A stretch of DNA of 64,000 bases from Mycobacterium sp. HUMS_12744610 (lineage in GTDB: Bacteria; Actinomycetota; Actinomycetes; Mycobacteriales; Mycobacteriaceae): positions 81,954 to 145,953 of the forward strand of contig NZ_JBGEDP010000003.1 in NCBI RefSeq assembly GCF_041206865.1. Direction: 5' to 3'. The notes below the pieces were generated by a model, which was given only the letters and a program-made list of their open reading frames with translations, did no database searches and was not told where the DNA came from. The position numbers were made by a program, and so were the translations under genes. Position 1 is the stretch's first letter, and every line of letters starts with the position of its first letter. Shown here in pieces: positions 8,615 through 17,133 of this stretch.

Positions 8615-10614
8615 TCGCCGCCAGCAAAACCAAGGGCGGCAAGGGTGAGAGCAAGCCGTCGTCAGCGGCGACAGCCGGCCGCGCGTATGCCACCCCGAAT
8701 GCCGAACTGACACGGCCCTACATTGCTGGTGAAAGCCCGGCTGAACAGAAGGAGGCCGCCCAGAGCTGGCAGTGGGTGATCCTGTCCGCGCTAGGTGTGG
8801 CGGTGCTGATCGGATACACGCGGGTGTGGCCGCTGGTCGGACAGCTGCTGTATCAGCCGTCGCCGCTACGCGACTATCTGCTGCCGCCCTCGGCGGACCC
8901 GGTGTATGTGATCGCCGGCGTGGGCGTCGGATGGGTGTGGATCCTGTTCGTGGCCGCGCCACTGGCGATCGCTGCTGCCGCAGGTCTGTGGTGGGGTGCG
9001 GCGGCGTGGGGAAACCACCGGGCCCGCGCCGGGCATCTGGGACACGTCAAGCCCGGGCAGGAATGGGTAGGGCAAACATATCCGGTCGGTCCGGTGATCT
9101 TGGCCGGGGCGGCGGTGGTTCTGGCCGCAGGTGGCGGGCTGTTGCGCTGGGTGGGGCCGGCGGCCAGCACCGCGGCCGGCGGGGCGGTGTTGTTGGCCGT
9201 CTTCGCGGTATTGGGTTGGGGCTGGGGGCAACTCGTCAGTTGGGCGAGGGCCCGCGGACAGATCAACCGGCAGATCAACCGGGTGACATTTCTGGCGTCG
9301 CCGGCCCTGGGGTGGACCGATGTGCGTGCGGGCCGGGTCCAAGCGGTGCGGTGCAGCTACCCGCCCAAAGCGGTGCCGTTCCCCAAAGTGGTGAAGCTGC
9401 TCTACGGGCAGCATCCCCGACACATGGGCGACGACGTACTGCGCGAGATCGCCGAGGTGCTCGAGCAGGTCACGGGCCGCAACTACGTGGTGGACCATCA
9501 GCCGTTGACCCGGATGCTGCTGGCCACGCAGGTCGAGGTCTGCGACCAAGACCCCGAACTTACCGCCCACGCGGTACTTGAACCGCTGGTGGCCAATTGG
9601 TTTGACGCCACCGCCAGCATCGTGTCCGTCACCGTCGATGAGCCCACGGTCATCATCGACGGTGACGGCAACATCGTCGACCGGGACGGCACCATCATCG
9701 ACGACGGCTCGCGCGACGCCGAGGAGCAGGACAAGGCGGCGTACACCGACAACGACAAACTCGCCGCCAGGATCCGTGAATTCACCGTTGCGTTCGCTTA
9801 CAGCCAGAAAGTCGGCACCAAATACCGGCAAGGGATGATCGAAGCGGCCGTCACCCAGGCGCTCAAAGGGTCCTGGGATGTGCAGTGGTCGATCCCCTCG
9901 CGGCGCGCACAGTTCAAACGCTGCCCCGGACTTCCCACGCTGGTCGATCCGCCGCTGGACTTCCCGGTCGTCACCAAAGCCACGCTGCGTGCCATCTATA
10001 AGACCGCGCGGATCCCGTTCGCGATCGACGCCTATGAGAACTACATCGAGTGGGATTTCAGGCAGTCGCCGCATCTGCTGGTCGCCGGGCCTACCTCGGT
10101 CGGCAAGACGTCGTTGCTGATGACCGTGGCCACCCAGTGCGCGGCCCGCGGTATCAATGTGGTGTGGATCGACCCGAAAGGTTTCGACTCCCCCGGAATG
10201 CGGAACTGGCCCAACACCTCGCTGGTGACCGCCGGCACCGACGAAGACGGCATGGTCGGGCACGCTGCGGCGCTGAGGTTCATCGCGGACACGATGCTCG
10301 AGCGGCTTTCGCAGGTGAAGATCAATCCGAACAAGGCCGACGATTTCGACCCGATCGTGGTCATCACCGACGAGTTCTCCAACTTGGTCGTGGCGCTGGC
10401 GGACTTCTTCAAGGAATTCGGCGGAAAGGGTGTGCCGCCCACCACCAGGGACGTCGGGATCATCCTGCGCACGGCGCGCGCGGTCGGTATCCACATGGCG
10501 ATCGGTATCCAGCGGCCGGACACGATGTTCATTGCTGGTGAGGCTCGTGACAACACCGCGTTGCGGGTGGCGTTGGGTCGGCTGCGGTCCAAAGACGCCG
10601 CGATCATGATGTGA
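8611..10614 (+). pseudogene. FtsK/TcpA-like coupling ATPase, 5' part (split by IS)
   Basis: First 667 residues of a DNA-pumping coupling ATPase that would dock the plasmid to the T4SS. Four membrane helices lie in residues 50-210. Walker A GPTSVGKT is at 493-500 and Walker B VVITDE at 583-588, followed by the FtsK/SpoIIIE region (GIQRPDTM...RVALGRLRSKDAAIMM). The TGA at 10612-10614 is the first codon of the inserted IS, not a native stop. Removing the IS and one GATG copy rejoins the frame at 12162, giving a 928-residue protein. The truncated product keeps the nucleotide site but loses the rest of the motor core. Confidence 0.9.
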
Positions 10615-10650
10615 GGTGTTTCTGACTTTGCGATAGACATTCGCGTTTGA

Positions 10651-11745
10651 TCAGACAACATCGTCGGGATCCTGTATGGGTTGAGTGTGCCTTTGCTGGC
10701 GGTGCCAGGCAAGTCGGCGGTTGCGGGCGGATTCGAGCCCGGCTTGGCGTGCTTTGCGGATGGCCTCCCCTCGTCCTTCGTGTTCGTCGTTGGGCGTGAC
10801 ATAGCCGATGCCGGCGTGCAACCGGACTCCGTTCCAGAATTGGCGGGTGACGGCAAGTTCGGCGCGCAGGGTGGCGGGGTCCTCGATCGCGAGCAGGTGC
10901 GGGAACTCGGCCTTGAGGTGCCCGTTGAAACTCTCGATCCAGGCTTGATCGGTCGGCGTTCCGGGGCGTCCGAAGTGCTGGGCGATCGCAGACATGGCCA
11001 TGAACTCCCGCGTCGAGCCCGACGTCATCTGGGGACCGTTATCGGACACCGCGAGCAGGATCGGCCGGGCCTGGTCGTCGATGCCGATATCGACCAGGCC
11101 GTCGGCGCGTCGCTCAACGGCCTGCAGGAGTCCCTCGATGTCGAGCGCGTCGGTGAACCCGATCTCGACCTGGGTGGAGGTTTCCTCAGCGGAGACGACC
11201 TCGGTGATCCACTTGCGCGAGACCAAATCCTGAATGATCAACACTGCCATCCCCGCCCTGGTGAAGTGCGTCGTATCGTAAATCCAGATCGAGTTCGGCT
11301 TGTAGTCCACCCAATCCGGGAAGGGCTTGCGTTGAGAACGTCCAGGCTTGGGAAGTGGTCGAAAGTGCTTGTCCGCCAAGAACAGGACCCGACGAACACT
11401 CGACGGTGACACCCATACCCGGCCCAGATAAGAGCCGCGGTGAGCAAGCTTGCGGTGCGAGCGGTCGGTCTCGCCCCACTGGTCGAACAACGCCAAGATC
11501 TCGCTGACTTCTTCGTCGAGCAGCCCATGCATGGGCGACCCACCAGGGATCTTGTCGACCAGCTGGCCGATCGCTCGGCGAGCGATCCAGCGATGTGCCC
11601 GCAGCTCGCCGAGCTCCAACGCATGGCATGCCTGGCGCAGTGTCCAACCTTCATCGACCGCCTGGTCGAGCAAGCCCAACAGCGCCGTCTTGGTGGCCAC
11701 GTCGACACGGTGTGGGACTCGGCCACTTAGCCCCAGCGCCCTTTT
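10651..11745 (-). CDS. IS3-family transposase OrfB (DDE integrase), intact
   Basis: The integrase domain shows WIYDTTHF (first Asp), SDNGPQM (second Asp) and WIESFNGHLKAEFP (catalytic Glu), followed by the usual C-terminal IRKARQ tail. It is preceded by an HTH_21-like segment (SVRRVLFLADKHFRPL). IS3 OrfB is normally made as an OrfAB fusion by -1 frameshifting; a candidate slippery AAAAGGG lies at 11739-11745 just before the OrfA stop, and OrfB lies in the -1 frame. The end given here is that slippery site, not a separate start. This copy keeps the integrase frame whole. Confidence 0.85.
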   Translation of the reverse strand, partial: KRALGLSGRVPHRVDVATKTALLGLLDQAVDEGWTLRQACHALELGELRAHRWIARRAIGQLVDKIPGGSPMHGLLDEEVSEILALFDQWGETDRSHRKLAHRGSYLGRVWVSPSSVRRVLFLADKHFRPLPKPGRSQRKPFPDWVDYKPNSIWIYDTTHFTRAGMAVLIIQDLVSRKWITEVVSAEETSTQVEIGFTDALDIEGLLQAVERRADGLVDIGIDDQARPILLAVSDNGPQMTSGSTREFMAMSAIAQHFGRPGTPTDQAWIESFNGHLKAEFPHLLAIEDPATLRAELAVTRQFWNGVRLHAGIGYVTPNDEHEGRGEAIRKARQAGLESARNRRLAWHRQQRHTQPIQDPDDVV

Positions 11746-12069
11746 CCCTCGACCAACGTCAGCCGCACGGCCATCTCCTTGAGTGCCTCGGACAGCCGCG
11801 CGTTCTCGGCCTTGGCGGCATCGAGTTCGTAGTCGCGTTGGCGGGCCGCCGCGCCTGGCTTGGCTGCCGCCAGCGCGGCCAGCGCACCTTCCTTGGCGAT
11901 CGTGCGGACGCGCATGATCGTCGTGCGATCCACCTGATGGTTGGCGGCGGCCTCGGCGATCGTCACCTCCTGGCGTACCAGCTGCAGCCATATCTCGTAC
12001 TTCTGCGACGGGCTCAAGAACCGTCGGGCGACGGTGCGAGCGGTCGCCACCAGAGTTTGCTTCGGACAT
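11727..12069 (-). pseudogene. IS3-family OrfA (HTH), frameshifted near its start
   Basis: The helix-turn-helix OrfA (EIWLQLVRQEVTIAEAAANHQVDRTT region) is disturbed. Relative to copy 2, two bases are missing near 12023, so translation from the SD-preceded ATG at 12069 runs out of frame directly into the OrfB frame and produces a chimeric 491-residue reading. The HTH frame can still be entered from an in-frame GTG at 12050, giving 107 residues. Whether that rescues function is unknown. Confidence 0.7.
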
Positions 12070-12158
12070 GATCAGATCCTCCAAGAGAGCTCGGAGAACC
12101 CGTCGGATGTCGTCTGATCGACACACCGATCTCTATCGCGAAGTCAGACGCAAAACAG

Positions 12159-12947
12159 ATGTTCAACGATCCGGTCGCTGGGACGCGGGTTCAGCCGGGT
12201 ATCAAGGGGCGCGGCACGGTGCAATTGCCGGATGGGACGTTTCGGGAGATACAGGCCTTCTACACGCCGAAGGTGCCGGCCACACCTGAGCAGCGCGCCG
12301 AGCTATCCGATCATGAGCGGGCCGTCCTGGACAGGTTGGGGCGGGTGGACAGTTTCTGGCCGCGGCGGGTTGTCGACAGTGCGCTGCGTAATTACGACCC
12401 CGAAGACCCGGATCAGAAAGCGGAGATGTCGTTTGCGGTGATCCGGAATTCGCCGATTGTGCTGGCGTCCAAACATCCTGAACTGGATTCACTCAGTGAC
12501 GACTATGTGCCGCCGTCCTCGGGGGTGCGCAGGCCCACCATGGACGACGACCACGACGAGACCGACCCCGGCGAAGTGGCTGCGGCATGGGCGCCGCTGG
12601 GGCTGAGCGGTGGTCCGCGAACCAGCGATGGACAGGCGGTGCCGCCAACGTTCGCCGGGCCGGTGGACGGGTTCGATGACGACTACATGCCCGACCCTGA
12701 GGAGGAATACGGGCCGGCGGTTCCGGTCGCTGCACACGACGTCGAATTCGGCGATTTAGTGGACGTTTCCGTTGACGGTGCTGGTGAGTGGCGATACGTT
12801 CACGCTGAGCCGTATCGCAGCGACGATGAAGACGGTGAAGACCGGCTGATCATCCCGTACCGGGATCTTGAGGACACGCAGGCTGCCAGCGACATCGAGG
12901 TCGATCCCTATGAGCAGATGCAGGTCCGCAAACTGCACATGAACTGA
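12159..12947 (+). pseudogene. FtsK/TcpA-like coupling ATPase, 3' part (after IS)
   Basis: Continuation of the gene starting at 8611: after the duplicated ATG the frame reads FNDPVAGTRVQPGIKGRGTVQLPDG, the expected end of the FtsK-type motor. An acidic tail follows (DDDHDETDP, DDDYMPDPEEEYG). The 262-residue frame has no SD before its ATG, since the sequence upstream is the IS end, so it is unlikely to be translated well. Acidic C-terminal tails are common in coupling proteins and may contact other transfer proteins; that is inference. Confidence 0.88.
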
Positions 12948-13129
12948 TCCAGTGATCGAGGGGAGGCGCGGCGATGGGGGGCGCGTTGGCCGGCTCTGTT
13001 GGCCGGCCGCACACAGCCGCCGAAGTCTGTGCTGAGCGCGGCCCCGGACTGTGCACGGTGGGTCAACTGTCCGCGCATCGTGCGATGGTTGTGGGGGATG
13101 TGTCGACCGACAATTACAGGAGGACTTGA

Positions 13130-13570
13130 ATGCCCAAGAAGCGATCCGGTCGTGCCGCTGCCGAACGGGCGTACGCGGACTTGATCCGCGACAAGACGCG
13201 GCTTGTCGGCGATGTCGGTGACACATTCGAGGCGTTGACGGCGGCGTTGACGGCGGCTGCTGCGCAGCGTGAGCGCTATGAGCAGGCTCGGGCGGCGGCG
13301 ATCAAGAACGGCGCGGCGACCAGTGAACAACTAGATCAACTGGGCTACCGCAAGACAACTAAGACGGTGACGCTGCCCGCATCCGAGGATTCAAGCGCCA
13401 AGGCAGGTCGAGGCGCCACGAGTGACGACGAGGGCGGCATCACAGATAGGGCCGGCGTTGATGCCGTGAGTGAACCCGAGCCTGCGGCGGACACTGGTGG
13501 AGATGGAGGCGACGCCAGGACGGACGTGTTGGCGGGGGTCGGCGCAGGTACAGATGGAGGGCAGCACTAA
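13130..13570 (+). CDS. Hypothetical protein, start of the ESX-P-linked operon
   Basis: 146 residues with a strong AGGAGG SD six bases before the ATG. The N-terminal half (to about 95) is helical and charged with a coiled-coil look (AAERAYADLIRDKTRLVGDVGDT). The C-terminal half is Asp/Gly/Glu-rich and disordered. No recognisable domain. Its stop codon shares a base with the next ATG at 13570, so the two are coupled. It lies between the transfer genes and the ESX genes and could serve either. Confidence 0.65.
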   Translation: MPKKRSGRAAAERAYADLIRDKTRLVGDVGDTFEALTAALTAAAAQRERYEQARAAAIKNGAATSEQLDQLGYRKTTKTVTLPASEDSSAKAGRGATSDDEGGITDRAGVDAVSEPEPAADTGGDGGDARTDVLAGVGAGTDGGQH

Positions 13571-14613
13571 TGGGCGGTGGTATTGACGACCTGATCATCG
13601 AATCCCAGGAACAGCACCGCCGCTATCACGGCTTGTTCGGGCATAACCCGGCCGGCGGCGACGGGCTGCGGGACTTGGGCACTTACAGCCGCTCGGTCGG
13701 CAAGCAGGCCACCAGCGTCCGTGACGGGGTGATGAGGCTGGACTTCTCCACGAATGTGATGGGCCCCTTCGCCCAGGAGACCGGGTGGGACCACCTTCCT
13801 TTGGATGGGTTCGGCGGCGCGGCCGGCCGTGGCGGCATCGCGGCCGATGGCAGCGCCCAAAACAACGTCGACGGCGGCAACGCTGTCGCCGGCAACGCCG
13901 ACGCCGAAGCCGCTGAGATCGCCGCCGTGCCCGACCCCAACAGCCCCGCCGGTAAGGCGTCGATCCTGGCGATCATCCAGAAATACCAATCACAGAGTTC
14001 AGGCACCGTGGCCGACACGTCGGCCAGCGAGCAAGCCAACGGGGCGCAGGCCGCGACCGGTGGTAGCGACAACGACAGCAGCGACGATGATGACGGCCAC
14101 CATCACCATCACCACGACGATGATGACGACTCCGGAGGCATGGGATCAGGTAGCGGGGGCGGCCTGATGGACATTCTTTCCTCGCTGCTCGGGGGTGGCG
14201 GAATGGGCGGACTGGGCAGCATGATGAGCCCCGAGGGCATGGGCGGCATGGGCGGCGGTATGAGCCCCTACGGGTCTGACCCTTACGCCATGACCGCTGG
14301 AGCAAACGGAGCCGCACCTGCTGCGGCTGACCCTTTCGCCAGCACACCCATCGGTGCCGCGGCCGGCAACACCACGGGGGCTTCAGCGGGCACCTCGGCC
14401 GACCCGTTCGCCTCTACCCCATCGACTGGTGCCAGCACTGTGGGCAACACCTCTGGTGAACCCGCAGGTAGCGGTGAGCCGGCCGCCGGCGGTGGTGCGC
14501 AGAACAACGGTGGAAACTCGGAGGCGAAAACCACCGGCGCCACCAGCACCGACCTGTCGGCCTTCGCCACCGGCGATAACACCTCGGTGCCCGCCGACCC
14601 GGCGGCAGGGTAA
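13570..14613 (+). CDS. Low-complexity hypothetical protein with His/Asp tract
   Basis: 347 residues. The first 130 or so look folded (IDDLIIESQEQHRRYHGLFGHNP...). The rest is Gly/Met/Ser/Ala-rich and disordered. A striking run of His then Asp residues (HHHHHH followed by DDDDD) lies near residue 180, and Gly-Met repeats follow (GGMGGLGSMMSPEGMGGMGG). The His-Asp tract could bind metal. No family recognised. Disordered Gly-rich tails of this kind occur in ESX-associated Esp proteins, and the gene lies directly upstream of Esp-like genes. Confidence 0.65.
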   Translation: MGGGIDDLIIESQEQHRRYHGLFGHNPAGGDGLRDLGTYSRSVGKQATSVRDGVMRLDFSTNVMGPFAQETGWDHLPLDGFGGAAGRGGIAADGSAQNNVDGGNAVAGNADAEAAEIAAVPDPNSPAGKASILAIIQKYQSQSSGTVADTSASEQANGAQAATGGSDNDSSDDDDGHHHHHHDDDDDSGGMGSGSGGGLMDILSSLLGGGGMGGLGSMMSPEGMGGMGGGMSPYGSDPYAMTAGANGAAPAAADPFASTPIGAAAGNTTGASAGTSADPFASTPSTGASTVGNTSGEPAGSGEPAAGGGAQNNGGNSEAKTTGATSTDLSAFATGDNTSVPADPAAG

Positions 14614-14630
14614 CGACCGAAACCACTGCC

Positions 14631-16526
14631 ATGGCTGTCATGTCCGCGCCGGTCGTCAACACCGCTGTCACCTCTTGGTGGTATGGGCAGGGACGCGCGG
14701 TCGAGGTCGCGCGGCGGTTGGAGACACTGCATGAGCTCACCCCGGCGCCGGGACCGGTTGGGGCGGTCACGGTGTCGCGTGGGCACTTGAGCGTGGCATT
14801 TCAAAAACCCCTTGCCTCGCCGCTGCCGACACCCTGGCAGCCCGCCGGCGGCGAGGCGCGTCTGGACTGGGGTGATGTCGATTCCGGCAGCCCGCCCGAT
14901 CCCCATCACCCGGTCTATCTGGTGGTGCTGGGAGTCCAAGAGGACACCGATGCGCTGGTCGTGCTCAACCTGGGGGCGTTCTCCCGCATCAGGATTTGCG
15001 GAGATCCCGACATCGCGCGCCGGTTGGTGACGCGATGGGTGTTCGAGCTGATCGCCACCCATCCCGCAACGACCGTGGGCATCACCGATGACATCTGGCC
15101 GGGTCCCACGACCCATTGGGTTCGGTCGGTGACCGCCGGCAAGGTCCCCGATGTCGATGTGCTGATCTGCGGGCCCGACGTCAGCTACGCCGACCGCGCG
15201 CAAATCGTGTCGTCGGCTTCCAGCCGTATCCTGATCGACCTGGGCGCCGACGCTGCCGTCACGACGACGTGGGTGGTGAACTGTGGGGCCGATCAGCGCG
15301 GCGAACTCAGCAACGGTCGCAGCACGGTCAGCGCCACGCTGATCATTCCCAACGGTGATGTCATCGACATGTGCCGCGAACTGCTGACAAAGCCCTCGCC
15401 GACGCCCGTCGCGGCGTTCACCAAGCCGACGCCTGTCGACGACGTCGACCTCGGCTACGACAAGGATGACGATCCCGTTGACACCGACGATCCCGTTGAC
15501 GGTGAGGCCGCCGACAACGGGCCGCCGCCGCAGTGGTCAGAGCTGGCATCGATGAGTCCACCGCCCTCTGATGACCTGCACATCGATACGCGATCCCTTG
15601 AGCCGCCCAGCGTGTTCACGGCTGAAGCAAGCGCCGTCGACGACACCGTCATAGAGGCAGGCGGCGAGGCGGCTGTCGACGATTCCGCCGTGGAAGCCGG
15701 GCCCGGTGATATCGATCGGGCGTCATCGGTGCCCGCCGCGCCAGACCTGCCGGCCGAGCAGCCTCCCGCAGCCTCAAACCCCGGCAGGTCAGCGGCGGGG
15801 AGTTCGCCACGGGTCGCGGTGATCTGGAACCGCATCCTGGGCCCGGTAACCCTGTGCCCCCCACACAGCCCCGGAGAACTGCCCCGCGAGGCGCGGCTAC
15901 GCGAGCTGACGGTGTATCTGCAAGATCAGGGCTCGGTGAAGATCGGCGACATCGTCGACGACGTCTGCGGTGGGGCCGCTGAAACAAGAACAGTCACCCA
16001 GCAACTGTCCATGCTGCGTCGGCGACTGGGGCCGATACATCCCGGCGGCAGCGACGCGTTCCCCCGCGCTGACCGCGAGGGCTACTACCATCTCCTTAAA
16101 GAGGTGCGCTCGGATTGGATGGAATTCGATCGGCTCGTCGACTTGATCCCCGCCCGGTCAGAAACCGAACATCTCGTCGCCGCAATGGAACTCGTCACCG
16201 GGCCGCCGTTAGGCGGGATCGGCGACCACGACTGGATCTGGGCTGCGTCACTACGTGACCAATTGCGGAGCAGAGTCCCCGAGGCGGCCGCTGAGCTGGC
16301 GCAACGTTTCTACCAAGCCCGGAACTACAGCGCGGCACTGGAAGTTGCCAGCAAAGGGCTGTGGTACGACGCCCTGCGTCAAGATCTGCTCGCCGTTGCG
16401 CTGCGGTCAGCCGGTGAGAGCGGCAACCACGTCAGGTTCCGTGAACTACGCGCGCACTACCTTGCCAAAGTGCCTGTCTGCGACCGTGATCCGGTCGTTC
16501 ATGAACTCATCGGAAGGGCGGAATAA
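14631..16526 (+). CDS. Protein with BTAD/SARP-like C-terminal domain
   Basis: 631 residues. The N-terminal 240 or so are mixed alpha/beta without a recognised family. About 260-390 is an acidic Pro-rich linker. The C-terminal 240 resemble the winged-helix plus bacterial transcriptional activator domain (BTAD) arrangement (ARLRELTVYLQDQGSVKIGDI...VTQQLSMLRRRLG... then a TPR-like segment LAQRFYQARNYSAALEVASKGLWYDALRQDLL). Similar BTAD proteins occur next to secretion and transfer genes in actinobacteria and need not be DNA-binding activators. ATG 14631 lacks a clear SD; ATG 14640 is an alternative. Confidence 0.6.
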   Translation: MAVMSAPVVNTAVTSWWYGQGRAVEVARRLETLHELTPAPGPVGAVTVSRGHLSVAFQKPLASPLPTPWQPAGGEARLDWGDVDSGSPPDPHHPVYLVVLGVQEDTDALVVLNLGAFSRIRICGDPDIARRLVTRWVFELIATHPATTVGITDDIWPGPTTHWVRSVTAGKVPDVDVLICGPDVSYADRAQIVSSASSRILIDLGADAAVTTTWVVNCGADQRGELSNGRSTVSATLIIPNGDVIDMCRELLTKPSPTPVAAFTKPTPVDDVDLGYDKDDDPVDTDDPVDGEAADNGPPPQWSELASMSPPPSDDLHIDTRSLEPPSVFTAEASAVDDTVIEAGGEAAVDDSAVEAGPGDIDRASSVPAAPDLPAEQPPAASNPGRSAAGSSPRVAVIWNRILGPVTLCPPHSPGELPREARLRELTVYLQDQGSVKIGDIVDDVCGGAAETRTVTQQLSMLRRRLGPIHPGGSDAFPRADREGYYHLLKEVRSDWMEFDRLVDLIPARSETEHLVAAMELVTGPPLGGIGDHDWIWAASLRDQLRSRVPEAAAELAQRFYQARNYSAALEVASKGLWYDALRQDLLAVALRSAGESGNHVRFRELRAHYLAKVPVCDRDPVVHELIGRAE

Positions 16527-16529
16527 GAC

Positions 16530-16763
16530 ATGCACCAAATCATCCTCAGCCAGTTTGTCGACGACGATGACGACGTGATCACCACTGCGAGCACCGATCC
16601 TGAGGCGCTGTCGGTGTCGGTGCTACGCACCGGGGAAATCGTCGACGTCGACGTCGATTCGCAGCGGATGCGTCCACTAGGTGTCGACGGCTTCAGTGAA
16701 TTATTTGTCGCCTGCGCCCAGGCGGCATTCGCCAGCCGCTACGACTCACTACCCCAAGCGTGA
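16530..16763 (+). CDS. Small hypothetical protein in the ESX-P operon
   Basis: 77 residues, strongly acidic near the start (FVDDDDDVITT), then a short beta-alpha pattern (ALSVSVLRTGEIVDVDVDSQRM... FSELFVACAQAAF). GGAAGGGCGG precedes the ATG and the gap to the upstream stop is 3 nt, so it belongs to this operon. No family recognised; it lies immediately before the EspC-like gene. Confidence 0.6.
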   Translation: MHQIILSQFVDDDDDVITTASTDPEALSVSVLRTGEIVDVDVDSQRMRPLGVDGFSELFVACAQAAFASRYDSLPQA

Positions 16764-16799
16764 CTGTCTCGGTCACACCGTCAAGAGAGCGAGGCCCCG

Positions 16800-17117
16800 A
16801 TGGCACATCTCAACGTTAATCCCGCCGATCTGGCAGGCGCCGCCGAGGAATACACCCAGCTGGCGGCAGCGGCTGCGGTGATCAGCCCCCGCGCTGCCGA
16901 GGAAATCAGCCGCATCATCGCCACCCACGGCGTGATGGGATATCCGGTGGCAGTGGGAATCCTCACCGGTTTGGCGCCGCGAGAAGCGAAAGTCAACGCC
17001 AAGGCCGCAGCGTTCACCAGCTATGCGCAACGATTCAGTGAACACGCGGCAAGCTACATCAGTGGAGACGCCGATGCCGCCGACGGCCTGCGTGGCATCG
17101 CTTTCGACACCGTGTAA
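16800..17117 (+). CDS. EspC-like type VII secretion substrate
   Basis: 105 residues with two long helices joined by a turn, ending in YISGD (Tyr86, Asp90), the YxxxD signal used by ESX substrates, at the place expected for a PE/EspC-type hairpin. The body (YPVAVGILTGLAPREAKVNAKAAAF) resembles the EspC/type-VII-target family. By analogy it would be co-secreted with a partner, most likely the large protein encoded directly downstream. ATG is preceded by GAGCGAGG. Short intergenic gap and same strand place it in the ESX operon. Confidence 0.75.
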   Translation: MAHLNVNPADLAGAAEEYTQLAAAAAVISPRAAEEISRIIATHGVMGYPVAVGILTGLAPREAKVNAKAAAFTSYAQRFSEHAASYISGDADAADGLRGIAFDTV

Positions 17118-17133
17118 TCGCAGGGGCTGACCG

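Larger units (their letters stand above)
10612..12157 (-). mobile_element. IS3-family insertion sequence, copy 1 (1546 bp)
   Basis: Boundaries were found by comparing this copy with the second one at 61758-63303. The left end begins TGAGGTGTTTCTGAC. The right end, read inward, begins TGTTTTGCGTCTGAC; both start TG and continue with matching imperfect repeats (CTGACTTTGCGATAG against CTGACTTCGCGATAG). The target duplication is GATG at 10608-10611 and 12158-12161. Two overlapping - strand frames (HTH OrfA, DDE integrase OrfB) and a -1 offset are typical of IS3. It inserted inside the coupling-ATPase gene. Confidence 0.93.

Noticed and set aside
8866-10494. 542-residue - strand frame opposite the coupling ATPase
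   Set aside because: Arg/His/Pro-rich antisense shadow of a clear FtsK-like gene.
10651-12126. 491-residue single transposase reading across IS copy 1
   Set aside because: Its first third is OrfA read in the wrong frame because of a 2-nt loss; the natural product is OrfA plus OrfB in the -1 frame.
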